From Henriciella sp. (lineage in GTDB: Bacteria; Pseudomonadota; Alphaproteobacteria; Caulobacterales; Hyphomonadaceae), in the NCBI GenBank assembly GCA_002733705.1, contig NVWP01000002.1, positions 18,341-82,340 of the forward strand: a DNA stretch of 64,000 nucleotides, given 5' to 3'. Position numbers and translations under genes: made by a program. Below the pieces are notes generated by a model. The model worked only from the letters and a program-made list of their open reading frames with translations. It did no database searches and was not told the DNA's origin. This document shows, piece after piece, positions 8,608 to 17,655 of the stretch; the stretch's first letter is position 1, and every line of letters starts with the position of its first letter.

Positions 8608-9501
8608 ATGGCAAATGCAGAGATGAGAAAACAGGCCGCAACAAAGGACGGCTTTATCGCAGCACTGGACCAGTCCGGCGGGTCCACACCCAAGGCGCTG
8701 CGTCTCTATGGCGTCGAAGAAAGCGCCTATACCAATGACGACGAGATGTTCACCCTCGTCCATGAAATGCGCGCCCGTATTATCACCGCGCCGGCATTCA
8801 ACGGTGAAAAAGTGATGGGCGCGATCCTCTTCGAAAAAACTATGGACGGTGAAGTCGATGGCAAGCCGACGGCGAAATATCTCTGGGAAGACTGCGGCGT
8901 CGTCCCTTTCCTGAAGGTCGACAAGGGCCTTGCGGACGACAAGGGCGGCGTTCAGGTCATGAAGCCGATGCCGGATCTCGACGCGCTGCTTGAGCGCGCT
9001 GTTTCCAAGGGCATCTTCGGCACCAAGATGCGCTCGGTCATCAACGCGGCGACCCGCGAGGGTATCGCGGAAGTGGTCAAGCAGCAGTTCGAAGTCGGCA
9101 AGCAGATCCTCGGCCACGGCCTGGTGCCCATCATCGAGCCGGAAGTGACCATCACCATTTCCGACAAGGCCGAAGCGGAAGACATCCTGCTGGAAGAGAT
9201 CACCAAGGAGCTCGACAAGCTGTCAGAAGGCCAGGAGGTCATGCTGAAGCTGACCCTTCCGGAGAAGAACAATCTCTACAAGCCGCTGGTCGACCATCCG
9301 CGCGTGATGCGCGTCGTGGCCCTGTCGGGCGGTTATTCACGCGAGGAGGCCTGTGCCCGCCTCGCCAAGAATACCGGCATGATCGCCAGTTTCTCGCGCG
9401 CCCTGACCGAAGGGCTGTCGATTGCCCAGTCTGACGAGGATTTCAACGCCAAGCTTGGCGATTCCATCGACAATATCTGTGAGGCCTCGCGCGCCGGTTA
9501 G
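8608..9501 (+). CDS. Fructose-bisphosphate aldolase, class I
   Basis: A 297-residue Schiff-base aldolase that reversibly splits fructose-1,6-bisphosphate. It resembles the short bacterial form of the eukaryote-type class I family: IAALDQSGGSTPKAL near residue 17, IIEPEVTI at 175-182, and VMLKLTLPEKNN with Lys214 as the likely Schiff-base lysine. It carries no class II metal-site histidines. The ATG at 8608 gives MANAEMRKQAATKDGF; upstream in-frame codons overlap the end of pgk and look unrelated. A strong terminator follows 24 bases after the stop, closing the gap-pgk-fba unit. Confidence 0.93.
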   Translation: MANAEMRKQAATKDGFIAALDQSGGSTPKALRLYGVEESAYTNDDEMFTLVHEMRARIITAPAFNGEKVMGAILFEKTMDGEVDGKPTAKYLWEDCGVVPFLKVDKGLADDKGGVQVMKPMPDLDALLERAVSKGIFGTKMRSVINAATREGIAEVVKQQFEVGKQILGHGLVPIIEPEVTITISDKAEAEDILLEEITKELDKLSEGQEVMLKLTLPEKNNLYKPLVDHPRVMRVVALSGGYSREEACARLAKNTGMIASFSRALTEGLSIAQSDEDFNAKLGDSIDNICEASRAG

Positions 9502-9525
9502 CTGTGCCAGCCTCTGCAAACAGGG

Positions 9526-9560
9526 AAGGCGTCACCGTCGCGGTGGCGCCTTTTCTTTTC
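9526..9560 (+). terminator. Rho-independent terminator of gap-pgk-fba
   Basis: A 12-bp stem (9526-9537 with 9541-9552, one G-T pair), loop TCG, then TTTTCTTTT. Confidence 0.85.
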
Positions 9561-9585
9561 GGGAAAAGCGGCTAAGCCTTTGGGT

Positions 9586-9816
9586 ATGCTTGAGATGCGG
9601 CCCAATTGTGAGACCTGTGACCGGGACCTGCCGGCGGACCGGAAAGGGGCCGTTATCTGTTCCTTTGAGTGCACCTTTTGCGAGCCTTGCGCCGATGAGG
9701 TTCATGCCGGGGCCTGTCCAAATTGCGGTGGTGGCTTCATGCCCCGGCCGACACGTGCTGGGGAGGCGCTTGAACGATTTCCGGCCAGCACAAAACGGGT
9801 CCTCGCCTCAAAATAG
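9586..9816 (+). CDS. DUF1272 family small zinc-binding protein
   Basis: A 76-residue protein starting MLEMRPNCETC. It is rich in paired cysteines (CETC, CSFECTFCEPC and CPNC), which almost certainly bind zinc in a zinc-ribbon or RING-like arrangement. The sequence matches DUF1272 from end to end. The ATG at 9586 is preferred to a TTG two codons upstream. Function is unknown; small size and paired Cys suggest nucleic-acid or protein binding. It follows the fba terminator, so it should have its own promoter. Confidence 0.8.
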   Translation: MLEMRPNCETCDRDLPADRKGAVICSFECTFCEPCADEVHAGACPNCGGGFMPRPTRAGEALERFPASTKRVLASK

Positions 9817-9878
9817 TGTTGCCTTCCGCTGGGCCAGCCAAGGTCCATTGTGCGCAACACAATTGGAGGCCGCTGCAA

Positions 9879-10664
9879 ATGCTCATCGTCTATGAACACC
9901 CGCTTTCGCCCTATGCGCAGAAAGTGAAAATCTCGCTGCGTGAGAAAGGGATCGATTTCGAGACGCGCCTGCCTGCGGGGATCGGGACCGGCTCGACGTC
10001 TGACGATTTCATGACAGGTAATCCGCGCGGTGAGGTGCCCTTCCTGCGCGATGGCGATGCGGCCATCTTCGATTCGACCATCATCCTTGAATATATCGAG
10101 GACAAATGGCCGACCCCGCCCATGCTGCCGGACACGCCGCTGGACCGGGCGCGGGTGCGCCTGATCGAGGATGTCATGGACTGCCATTATGAGCCGATCA
10201 ACTGGGGTCTTGGGGAGCTGAACAGTTTCAAGCGCGCGACCGGCGCGCTGGCAGACAGGATCACGGCGCGCGCAGGCGAACAGGTCGCCGGGCTGCACCA
10301 GTGGCTGGAACGCGAGCTTGGCGACCGCGACTGGTTCAATGGCGGGACTTTTGGCTGGGGGGACCTGTCGGTCGTGCCCTATATCAATGGCTCTGCCGGG
10401 TTCGGCTTCACGCCGCCCAAGGGCAGCAAGCTGGAGGCCTGGCACAAGCGGGCGATGGACCGGACAAGCGTATCGACCTCCGCGCAGGAGGCCGTAGACA
10501 GCGTGTCCGGCATGCAGGATGTCAGCGGCGCGGTCGAAGCCGGGCTGTTCAAGCGCGAATATCGTGACCACCGGCTGGAATGGATGATCAAGTCCGGTGG
10601 TCTCGATGTCGTTCTGAAAGGTCTGGAGAAGGACAATATCCGGTTTACGCCGGACTTCAGCTAG
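9879..10664 (+). CDS. Glutathione S-transferase family protein
   Basis: A 261-residue cytoplasmic protein. The N-terminal thioredoxin-like domain reads MLIVYEHPLSPYAQKVKISLREKG, with GEVPFLRDGDAAIFDSTIILEYIED as the cis-Pro and glutathione-binding part. The C-terminal half is the all-helical GST domain with a longer tail than usual. Potential catalytic Ser is in HPLSPYAQK. The ATG at 9879 has GGAGG ten bases upstream; longer starts overlap DUF1272. Substrate is not predictable. Confidence 0.87.
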   Translation: MLIVYEHPLSPYAQKVKISLREKGIDFETRLPAGIGTGSTSDDFMTGNPRGEVPFLRDGDAAIFDSTIILEYIEDKWPTPPMLPDTPLDRARVRLIEDVMDCHYEPINWGLGELNSFKRATGALADRITARAGEQVAGLHQWLERELGDRDWFNGGTFGWGDLSVVPYINGSAGFGFTPPKGSKLEAWHKRAMDRTSVSTSAQEAVDSVSGMQDVSGAVEAGLFKREYRDHRLEWMIKSGGLDVVLKGLEKDNIRFTPDFS

Positions 10665-10706
10665 GCAGGCTTTGCGCGGGGCGCCGAAACCATTACCTAG
10701 GCGCCC

Positions 10707-11372
10707 ATGACCGACATCACGCGAGAGCGCACCCGCCTTTATCTCATCACTCCGTCCAGCGTGCCGGACGTTGCCGCCTTTGCAAAGACATTCGAAGGCG
10801 CGCTGGAAGGCGGCGACGTTGCCTCGCTGCAGGTGCGCATCAAGCCGGACGGCCTGGTCGATGAGGCGGCGACGGAAGCTGTCGCGCGCGCGCTTTTGCC
10901 GATCTGCCGCGAGCAGGATGTGGCTCTCATCATCAATGACAGCGTGGATGTGTGCGAGAAGGTCGGGGCAGACGGGGTCCACCTTGGTGCACTGGATATG
11001 CGGGTGAAGGATGCGCGCAAGCGTCTTGGCAAGCAGCCGATCATCGGCGCGACCGCCAAGAATTCACGCCATGTCGCGATGGAAGCGGGCGAGCAGGGCG
11101 CCGACTATGTCGCGTTCGGAGCCTTTTTCCCCAGTGAAACCAAGGCCGATACGGTGCCCGCAGATACCGAACTTCTGACCTGGTGGCAGGCGGTGATGGA
11201 GCTGCCCTGCGTCGCGATTGGCGGGATCACGGCCGAGCGCGCCCGGGAGCTCTCGGCGGCAGGCGCGGATTTCCTGGCCGTGAGCGCGGGCGTCTGGGCG
11301 CATCCGGACGGGCCGGCCGCAGCGGTGCGCGCGTTCAATGCCGCGCTGGATGAAGCGGCAGACGCTTTCTGA
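10707..11372 (+). CDS. thiE: Thiamine phosphate synthase (ThiE family)
   Basis: A 221-residue TIM-barrel enzyme expected to join HMP-diphosphate and thiazole phosphate to thiamine phosphate. Family signatures are RLYLITP, LQVRIK, the Asp-containing LIINDSVDVCEKVGADGVHLG, DYVAFGAFFPSETK (pyrophosphate loop), and the glycine loop CVAIGGIT. No other thi gene and no TPP riboswitch are visible; the upstream gap is only 42 bases. The alternative is a TenI-like regulator or aminotransferase-associated paralogue, but the substrate motifs favour ThiE. Confidence 0.85.
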   Translation: MTDITRERTRLYLITPSSVPDVAAFAKTFEGALEGGDVASLQVRIKPDGLVDEAATEAVARALLPICREQDVALIINDSVDVCEKVGADGVHLGALDMRVKDARKRLGKQPIIGATAKNSRHVAMEAGEQGADYVAFGAFFPSETKADTVPADTELLTWWQAVMELPCVAIGGITAERARELSAAGADFLAVSAGVWAHPDGPAAAVRAFNAALDEAADAF

Positions 11373-11375
11373 GAC

Positions 11376-11636
11376 TTAGTTGTGCGACTTGTCCAGGCGC
11401 AGGACCGCCAGAACGCATTCGGCGAAGACGCGCAGGATCAGCAGCTGGACGGCGACGATGACCGGCGTCTTGAGGACGCCCCAAAGGGCCATGCCGAAAT
11501 TCTCACCGAAATAGGTGAGATAGAAGACGAACGTCTCCACACCCCGCCAGAGGGTGAAAATGATGAACAGATAGAAGAGGAGCCGCGTGAGCAGTTCGCC
11601 CAGCGGCTTCTCGAAGCTCAAATAATTGGAGAGCAT
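11376..11636 (-). CDS. DUF4282 membrane protein (copy 1)
   Basis: An 86-residue protein with two hydrophobic segments (about residues 16-40 and 50-75) starting MLSNYLSFEKPLGELL. It matches DUF4282, a family of small inner-membrane proteins of unknown function. It is a paralogue of the neighbour at 11693-11980: both open with a short LSF(D/E)K motif, and both have an ILR/ILC segment near the second helix. The ATG at 11636 is preferred to GTG at 11642. It ends three bases from the convergent thiE stop. Confidence 0.72.
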   Translation of the reverse strand: MLSNYLSFEKPLGELLTRLLFYLFIIFTLWRGVETFVFYLTYFGENFGMALWGVLKTPVIVAVQLLILRVFAECVLAVLRLDKSHN

Positions 11637-11692
11637 ATTCACCGCTCTTATACTCCATTCTGGTTAGCGGAGCGGCTGCCGGAACAGGCCCC

Positions 11693-11980
11693 TTAAAGGT
11701 CCCTTTCCTTTTCCTTCATTGCGCGGATGGCCGCAAGATTGTCGCTGATGCGAAAGATGACGATCATCATTTCACACAGGATGCGCACATAGATAACGCT
11801 CAGCGGCAGAAAAATCAGGCCGACGATAAACATGCCGAACTGGCCCGTGAACAGGCTGTTCAGGACGAAGTATATATCGAAAAGGATGACGAGAACGAGC
11901 AGGATATAATACAGGAACTTGACGATTGTCCCTGTAATCATCTTGTCGAAGCTCAAAAAGCGACCAAGCAAACCATCCAT
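11693..11980 (-). CDS. DUF4282 membrane protein (copy 2)
   Basis: A 95-residue two-helix membrane protein (about residues 18-42 and 48-75) with the family's FLSFDKMITG opening and a charged C-terminal tail (RAMKEKERDL). It has AAGGGGAA upstream as a ribosome site. It lies 56 bases upstream of its paralogue in the same direction, so the two may form a hetero-oligomer, but this is inference. It is divergent from efp. Confidence 0.72.
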   Translation of the reverse strand: MDGLLGRFLSFDKMITGTIVKFLYYILLVLVILFDIYFVLNSLFTGQFGMFIVGLIFLPLSVIYVRILCEMMIVIFRISDNLAAIRAMKEKERDL

Positions 11981-12078
11981 GGCATTCCCCTTTGCTGTTC
12001 AGTTGCCTTTGCCCCCGTACATGATTTGCCGAGGCGTTGGAAGCCAAAGTCAGGCTGCCCCCAAAATGCGCCCTCTGC

Positions 12079-12107
12079 TTGACCATATGGGCTGCCACAG
12101 CTACCTC
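12079..12107 (+). promoter_or_regulatory. efp promoter (Caulobacter housekeeping type)
   Basis: TTGACCA at 12079-12085, 14 bases, then GCTACCTC at 12100-12107, close to TTGACgS-N10-14-GCTANAWC. The start site would fall about 25 bases before the efp ATG. Confidence 0.5.
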
Positions 12108-12139
12108 GCGCCCATCATCGACTTACAGGAAATTCGCGC

Positions 12140-12706
12140 ATGGCCAAGATCAATGGCAATGAAATCAAGCCGGGCAATGTCATCGAGCATCAGGGCAGTG
12201 TCTGGCGCGCGGTCAAGACCAATTCGGTGAAGCCCGGCAAGGGCGGCGCCTTCAACCAGGTCGAGCTGCGCAATCTGATCAACGGATCGAAGCTCAATGA
12301 GCGCTTCCGCTCTTCGGAGACGGTCGAGAAGGTCCGCCTTGAGCAGAAGGACTATCAATACCTCTTCGATGCGGGCGAAGCGCATGCCTTCATGGATCAG
12401 GAAACCTTCGAGCAGATCGAGATCCAGAAGGATTTCATTGGCGAGCAGGAAGCCTTCCTTCAAAGCGAAATGGTCGTCGTTATTGAGTTCTATGAAGAAA
12501 AACCGATCGGTATTTCCCTTCCTGATCAGGTCATTCTCACCATCGAGGAAACCGAACCGGTGGTGAAGGGCCAGACGGCCGCAAACAGCTTCAAGCCGGC
12601 GACCTGCGAGAACGGTATCCGCGTCATGGTCCCACCCTTCGTCGGACAGGGTGAGCGGATCGTGGTGCAAACCGAAGACTCTACCTACCTGAAACGCGCC
12701 GACTAA
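12140..12706 (+). CDS. efp: Elongation factor P
   Basis: A 188-residue tRNA-shaped protein that binds between the P and E sites and relieves ribosome stalling at polyproline. All three domains are present: the KOW-like N-terminus, the middle OB domain, and the C-terminal OB domain ending [13 protein letters not shown]. The modification loop VKPGKGGAF places Lys34, the residue lysylated by EpmA in bacteria using that pathway. It is 12 bases from the inositol phosphatase gene, an arrangement that suggests one transcript from the promoter at 12079. Confidence 0.96.
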   Translation: MAKINGNEIKPGNVIEHQGSVWRAVKTNSVKPGKGGAFNQVELRNLINGSKLNERFRSSETVEKVRLEQKDYQYLFDAGEAHAFMDQETFEQIEIQKDFIGEQEAFLQSEMVVVIEFYEEKPIGISLPDQVILTIEETEPVVKGQTAANSFKPATCENGIRVMVPPFVGQGERIVVQTEDSTYLKRAD

Positions 12707-12718
12707 CAGGCTTTTTCA

Positions 12719-13531
12719 ATGTCCAAACCCTCACCCGTCGGAACCGTCATGATTGCGGCCGCGCGCGCCGCAGGCCGCTCGCTTGCGCGCGATTTCGGGG
12801 AAGTGGAGAACCTGCAGGTTTCCAAGAAGGGCCCTGCGGACTTCGTTTCCAATGCCGACCACCGCGCCGAGCAGATCATCTATGACAGCCTGACCAAGGC
12901 CCGGCCCGGCTATGGCTTCCTGATGGAAGAGCGCGGCGTGGTCGAGGGGTCGGACAAGTCCAACCGGTTTATCGTCGATCCGCTGGATGGCACGCTGAAC
13001 TTCCTGCACGGCCAGCCTCACTATGCGGTGTCCATCGGGCTGGAGCGGGAAGGCAAGCTGCTGGCCGGTGTCGTCTATGACGTCGCCAAGAATGAGATTT
13101 TCTGGGCAGAAACCGGCCGGGGTGCCTGGCTGGACCAGCGCAAGCTTCTGGTGGCCGGGCGCAAGAATACCGAAGAAGCCGTCCTTGCCATGGGCTCGCC
13201 CTGGGTCGGACGCGGCGCCAATGCGCACCGCCTGTTCGCAGGTGAGCTTGGAGCCCTGACACCGGTGACAGCCGGGCTTCGCCGCAATGGCTCGGCGGCG
13301 CTGGACCTTGCTTGGGTGGCAGCCGGCCGGTTCGATGGCTTCTGGGAACGGGGCCTGAAACCCTGGGACATCGCAGCCGGTATCGTTCTGGTGCGCGAAG
13401 CTGGCGGTTTTGTCGAAGAGATCGATGGCGGCGACGTGCTGGAGACCGGCAATATCCTGGCGGCGAATGAGCCGCTCATGCCGAAGCTGCGCGAGCGCCT
13501 GCGCAAGGCGAAAGCTTTCATGGACGGCTGA
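12719..13531 (+). CDS. Inositol monophosphatase family protein (SuhB type)
   Basis: A 270-residue Mg2+-dependent phosphatase. The metal-site motifs are intact: FLMEERG (Glu70), FIVDPLDGTLNFLHG (Asp87, Asp90) and KPWDIAAG near residue 217. Family members act on inositol-1-phosphate, fructose-1,6-bisphosphate or PAP; SuhB also binds RNA polymerase antitermination complexes. Which of these applies cannot be read here. It follows efp closely and converges on the ABC exporter with only 8 bases between stops. Confidence 0.9.
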   Translation: MSKPSPVGTVMIAAARAAGRSLARDFGEVENLQVSKKGPADFVSNADHRAEQIIYDSLTKARPGYGFLMEERGVVEGSDKSNRFIVDPLDGTLNFLHGQPHYAVSIGLEREGKLLAGVVYDVAKNEIFWAETGRGAWLDQRKLLVAGRKNTEEAVLAMGSPWVGRGANAHRLFAGELGALTPVTAGLRRNGSAALDLAWVAAGRFDGFWERGLKPWDIAAGIVLVREAGGFVEEIDGGDVLETGNILAANEPLMPKLRERLRKAKAFMDG

Positions 13532-13539
13532 GGCGAGGC

Positions 13540-15381
13540 CTATTCGGCCGCTTCTGCAGCAAACTGCATTTCAGCGAGGCGGGCATAGAGCCCGCCTTTT
13601 TTGACGAGTGTATCGTGGCTGCCTTCTTCCACGATGCGCCCTTGATCCATGACGAGGATGCGGTTGGCGCGCCGGATCGTGGAGAGGCGGTGTGCGATGA
13701 CGAGCGTGGTGCGCCCTTCCGCAGCGGTCGCAATCGCCTTCTGGACGAGGCCCTCGCTCTCACTGTCGAGGGCTGAGGTCGCCTCATCGAGGAGCAGGAT
13801 AGGCGCCTTGCGCACGAGCGCGCGGGCAAGCGCGACGCGCTGACGCTGGCCGCCCGACAGGCTGCGGCCCTTCTGGCCAAGGTCCGCGTCGAGACCGCCG
13901 CGTTCTTCCAGAAAACGCCAGGCTTCGGCCATGCGCGCTGCCTCGATAAGCTCCTCATCCGGTGCTTTGCCCTCCTGCGCGCCGAAAGCGATATTCTCAC
14001 GGGCCGTGCCCGTGAAGAGAGCCGATTCCTGAGGCGCATAGGCAAACTGGGCCCGCCAGAGGGCAGGGTCCGTCTCGGGGGCTTCGACACCATCGACAAT
14101 TATGCGGCCTGTCTGCGGATCAAACAGGCGGAGGGCGAGGCGGAAGACGGTGGATTTGCCGGCGCCGGACGGGCCGACGAGCGCCACGAACTCTCCGGGC
14201 TGTACATCCAGGCTGAAATCATGAAGGGCGGGGGCATCGTCGGTGCGATAGGAGAAATCGACATGGTCGAAGACGAGGTGGCCTCTGGAGGGCGAGGCAA
14301 CCGGCTTTGCCTGCGGTGGCGGCAGGATTTCCGGCGTCTCGCGCAGGATTTCGCTGGCCCGGTCACTGGCGCCGGCGGCGCGCATGACTTCGCCCCAGAC
14401 CTCTGCCAGCATCCCGAAGCCGGAGCCTGCGTAGAAGGCATAAAGGATCATCTGGGTCAGCTCGCCCGGCGACATCTGGCCTGTCGCCACAGCACGGGCG
14501 CCGAGCCAGAGAATGCCGACCATGCCGCCCAGCAGCATGATGGAGACCGCGAGGATCATGAAGGCCCGCGCGGTAATCCGTCTGAGCGCGGCCTGGAAAA
14601 CGGCTTCTGCGGCAGCGGCAAAACTGCGTTCGCGCCGGCTTTCCTGACCATAGGCCTGCACCAGCTCGATGGCATCGAGCGCCTCTGAGGCCTGCGCGCC
14701 CGCATCAGCAAGACGTGACTGCGCCCGGTTCGACGCACCGCGAATGATGCGGCCGATGATCATGACCGGCAGCATCGCCACCGGGATCATCAGGAGAAGC
14801 GTGCCGCCGAGCTTCCAGTTGGTAATCAGCATCATGGCGATGGCGCCGGTGGTCGATAGCAGGGTGCGGGTCGCCAGCGAGGCCGATGTGCCGAGGAATT
14901 GCTCGATCAGGGTCACATCGGCTGTGAGACGGGACACACTCTCGCCGGAGCGCATGCCGGCATGGAAGCGCGGACCGAGGCTGAGCAGTTTCGCATAGAG
15001 GTCGGTGCGCATATCTGCGGCCACACGTTCGCCGAAGCGGGAGACGAAATAGAAGCGAAGCGCGCTCAATACGCCCATGAGAATGGCGGCCATGAGGACG
15101 TAGAGAAAATAGCGGTCAATCGTGTCGAGAAGTGCGGCGCCGTCTGCGCCCCCTGCACCGGCATCGACCGCCCGGCCAAACAGCCACGGAATGCTGAGGG
15201 CGGCGAGGGTCGATACCACAAGGAAGAAGAGAGCTACGAAAACCAGTGTCAGATGCTTGCGCACATAGGGCCAGAGCAGGGCGAGCGGCTTGATACTGCG
15301 CGCCTTGGGCCGGTCTGCGCCGCCCTGGTTTGGAAGCGTTTCGCGCCGGTCGTCGCTGATCTGGGTTGAGCGGTCGCTCAT
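13540..15381 (-). CDS. ABC exporter, fused permease and ATPase
   Basis: A 613-residue half-transporter of the MsbA/lipid-export type. Six membrane helices span about residues 35-310. The nucleotide-binding domain has Walker A GPSGAGKST, a Q-loop in FAYAPQES, signature LSGGQRQRVALARAL, Walker B ILLLDEATSALDSE and a switch His in VIAHRLSTI. It should act as a homodimer at the inner membrane. The ATG at 15381 has AAGGAAGG nearby; a start seven codons earlier would overlap that site. Substrate (lipid, peptide or drug) is not evident. Confidence 0.92.
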   Translation of the reverse strand: MSDRSTQISDDRRETLPNQGGADRPKARSIKPLALLWPYVRKHLTLVFVALFFLVVSTLAALSIPWLFGRAVDAGAGGADGAALLDTIDRYFLYVLMAAILMGVLSALRFYFVSRFGERVAADMRTDLYAKLLSLGPRFHAGMRSGESVSRLTADVTLIEQFLGTSASLATRTLLSTTGAIAMMLITNWKLGGTLLLMIPVAMLPVMIIGRIIRGASNRAQSRLADAGAQASEALDAIELVQAYGQESRRERSFAAAAEAVFQAALRRITARAFMILAVSIMLLGGMVGILWLGARAVATGQMSPGELTQMILYAFYAGSGFGMLAEVWGEVMRAAGASDRASEILRETPEILPPPQAKPVASPSRGHLVFDHVDFSYRTDDAPALHDFSLDVQPGEFVALVGPSGAGKSTVFRLALRLFDPQTGRIIVDGVEAPETDPALWRAQFAYAPQESALFTGTARENIAFGAQEGKAPDEELIEAARMAEAWRFLEERGGLDADLGQKGRSLSGGQRQRVALARALVRKAPILLLDEATSALDSESEGLVQKAIATAAEGRTTLVIAHRLSTIRRANRILVMDQGRIVEEGSHDTLVKKGGLYARLAEMQFAAEAAE

Positions 15382-15506
15382 CTCTTGCACCTTCCTTGGC
15401 ATCCGGCCCCTTGCGGGCTGGGCCTCAATCTACTAAGACCCCGCTTTCCGAATTTCACAGAGGCCAATCCGCGCAGGGTGGCCGCTGACCGCGAGGACTA
15501 GAGACG

Positions 15507-15725
15507 ATGAAAGCCGAAGGCCATCCCGATTATCACTTCATCACTGTCGTCATGACGGATGGGACTGAGTATCAGACCCGTTCGACCTACGGCAAAGAAG
15601 GCGACAAGCTGACGCTGGATATCGATTCCAGCTCGCACCCGGCATGGACCGGCGGCAGCCAGCAGCTTGACCGCGGCGGCCGCGTGTCGCGCTTCAAGGA
15701 CAAGTTCAAGGGCTTCGGCGTCTAG
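15507..15725 (+). CDS. rpmE: 50S ribosomal protein L31
   Basis: A 72-residue ribosomal protein: [19 protein letters not shown] opening, then [13 protein letters not shown] and the C-terminal [15 protein letters not shown]. It has none of the CxxC zinc ligands of the C+ form, so it is a zinc-independent C- L31, as common in alphaproteobacteria. It is monocistronic between the divergent ABC exporter and a strong bidirectional terminator shared with zapE. Confidence 0.95.
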   Translation: MKAEGHPDYHFITVVMTDGTEYQTRSTYGKEGDKLTLDIDSSSHPAWTGGSQQLDRGGRVSRFKDKFKGFGV

Positions 15726-15751
15726 GCCAGCTTTCGAACAAAGAGCTTCAG

Positions 15752-15784
15752 AAAATCCCCGTGCGATGCGCGGGGATTTTTTTT
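15752..15784 (+). terminator. Bidirectional terminator, rpmE / zapE
   Basis: A 10-bp stem (15752-15761 with 15771-15780), 9-base loop, U8 on the rpmE side and an A-run at the start giving U's for the leftward zapE transcript. Confidence 0.88.
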
Positions 15785-16958
15785 ATGCCGTCTCATCGGC
15801 TGGTTTTTCGCCCTGCTTGGCCGTTTCCAGGTCTTCCGCGCGTGGCGGGGTGCGGTGCTCCAGCGCGAGATAATCGCGTGATCGCATTTCAAACAGCCGG
15901 CTCGCCGTGCGCTGGAACTCGAAACTTCCATCGCCGGCCGGGTAGAGGTCTTCCGGCTCTGCCTCTGCCGTCGCGACGAGTTTGACGCGCGCTTCATAGA
16001 GCGCATCGATCAGGGCGACGAAACGGGCCGCTTCATTGCGCTTTTCCTTCGACAGAAGCGGAATGTCATCCAGAAGGACGGTGTGGAAGGTGGACGCAAT
16101 GACGAGATAGTCGCGCGCGCCGAGCGGGCGGGCGCAAAGTTCCGGGAAAGAAAACCGGGCGACGCCGCCTGCTTCCCGGCTGACCTGTAGCTGGCGGCCC
16201 TTTACATGAAGGACGCAGCTATTGGCCCGCGCGCCAAGCGTCAGGCGCTCGAATGCCTCGTCCAGTAGCGTCTCCCGCTCGTCCGGATCATCCGAGACGT
16301 GCCAGACTGGCGCCGCGGTCAAGCGCTCCAGCCGGTAATCGCGCTCTGCGACAAGCTCGAAGATGTCGCATTCGTCCTTGATGCGTTCGATAAAGGGCAG
16401 GAAGAGCTGGCGGTTAAGGCCGTCCTTGTAGAGATCGTCCGGGTGACGGTTGGAGGTTGCGACCACCGTCACGCGGTCCTCGAACAAATTCTCAAAGAGG
16501 CGCCCGAGGATCATGGCGTCTGCGATCTGGGTGACCTGAAACTCATCAAAGCAGAGAAGTTTGGCTTCAGACGCGATGAGTTTGGCGACGGGTGGGATCG
16601 GGTCGCTGCCGGCGCCCTTCACCCGGTGGTCGGCGCGCTTGCGCTCGGCCTCGCTCATCTCTCGCCAGGCATTCATCTCATCGTGGACCCGGCCCATGAA
16701 TTCATGAAAGTGGACGCGCTTGGCCTTTACCGGTGAGAGATCATGGAAAAGGTCCATCAGCATGGACTTGCCCCGGCCGACACCGCCCCAGAGGTAGAGG
16801 CCCTTCACCTTCGTTTCCTTACGGAAGAGGCCTGCAGGCTTTGCTTCTGCCAGCCGCTCCAGCACGCTGTCGAGCTTGCGGGCCGCCTCGCGCTGGGCGC
16901 TGTCCTCATTGAGTTTACCGGCTTCGACCCGTTTGTCGTATTCGCGTTCGACACTCAT
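15783..16958 (-). CDS. zapE: Cell division ATPase ZapE (AFG1-like)
   Basis: A 391-residue AAA-type ATPase that binds FtsZ and helps late constriction. It starts MSVEREYDKRVEAG; Walker A GGVGRGKS is at residues 58-65, Walker B is in LLCFDEFQV, and TSNRHPDDLYKDGLNRQLFLPF is the family's sensor segment. The ATG at 16958 is preferred to a GTG at 16976 that would overlap the rhomboid gene. It follows the rhomboid gene by 7 bases, so the two should be co-transcribed. Confidence 0.93.
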   Translation of the reverse strand: MSVEREYDKRVEAGKLNEDSAQREAARKLDSVLERLAEAKPAGLFRKETKVKGLYLWGGVGRGKSMLMDLFHDLSPVKAKRVHFHEFMGRVHDEMNAWREMSEAERKRADHRVKGAGSDPIPPVAKLIASEAKLLCFDEFQVTQIADAMILGRLFENLFEDRVTVVATSNRHPDDLYKDGLNRQLFLPFIERIKDECDIFELVAERDYRLERLTAAPVWHVSDDPDERETLLDEAFERLTLGARANSCVLHVKGRQLQVSREAGGVARFSFPELCARPLGARDYLVIASTFHTVLLDDIPLLSKEKRNEAARFVALIDALYEARVKLVATAEAEPEDLYPAGDGSFEFQRTASRLFEMRSRDYLALEHRTPPRAEDLETAKQGEKPADETA

Positions 16959-16965
16959 TCTGGGC

Positions 16966-17583
16966 TCAGCCTCCACCGATCATCTGGGATACCTGTTGCG
17001 AGAAGACAGACAGCGATTGCGGCGCGACCACAATGGTTGCAACGAGGCCCGCAATCGCCCCGCCAATATGCGCCTCATGGCCGATCACACGGTTCTCGCG
17101 CTTGGCGAGGATCACGCTGATGGTGATGAACAGGACGCCGAAGACGATGGCGGGCATCGGAATGATGAAGAAGAGCAGCATCGCGAAGGGCTTGAACAGG
17201 CAGAACGCCAGGATGATGCCTGATGTCGCCCCTGACGCACCGAGCGCGCGATAGTCCGGCGCATTATAGTTCTCCAGAAGCGCCCAGAGATTGCCGCCAA
17301 GAAGGGCGGCGGCATAGACGAACACGAAAGCGGGCGTGCCGAGCTCGTATTCGATATAGCGCCCGAACTGGAAGAGAACGAACATGTTGATGAGCAGGTG
17401 GAAAACCCCACCATGCAGGAAGCCGGAGGTCACCAGACGGTGATATTCCCTGTTCCGGCGAACCGCCTCGACATGGAAAAGATTGGCAAGCAGGAATTTC
17501 GGGTTCAGCCAGCCATAGAGGCTGACGGCAACATTGAGCGCGATAAGCGTCAGCGTCGCGGGAAAGAGGGAGAAATTTTCCAT
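16966..17583 (-). CDS. Rhomboid family intramembrane serine protease (copy 1)
   Basis: A 205-residue protein with six predicted membrane helices. The catalytic GASG has Ser117 in LGASGATSG, and the partner His172 lies in HEAHIGGAIAG. The HLLINMFVLFQFG segment is the conserved L1/TM2 region that carries the oxyanion His and Asn. It should cleave single-span membrane proteins in the inner membrane. It is upstream of zapE in one unit. A second, more divergent rhomboid lies at 31583-32230. Confidence 0.92.
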   Translation of the reverse strand: MENFSLFPATLTLIALNVAVSLYGWLNPKFLLANLFHVEAVRRNREYHRLVTSGFLHGGVFHLLINMFVLFQFGRYIEYELGTPAFVFVYAAALLGGNLWALLENYNAPDYRALGASGATSGIILAFCLFKPFAMLLFFIIPMPAIVFGVLFITISVILAKRENRVIGHEAHIGGAIAGLVATIVVAPQSLSVFSQQVSQMIGGG

Positions 17584-17655
17584 GCCGGACGCCTATCGCA
17601 GGACGCGGCGGAAAAACACCGGAAAATGCGTCACTGGCAGGCGGCCCTGGCGATG

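Noticed and set aside
10665-10706. TPP riboswitch before thiE
   Set aside because: 42 bases are too few and no THI-box core is present.
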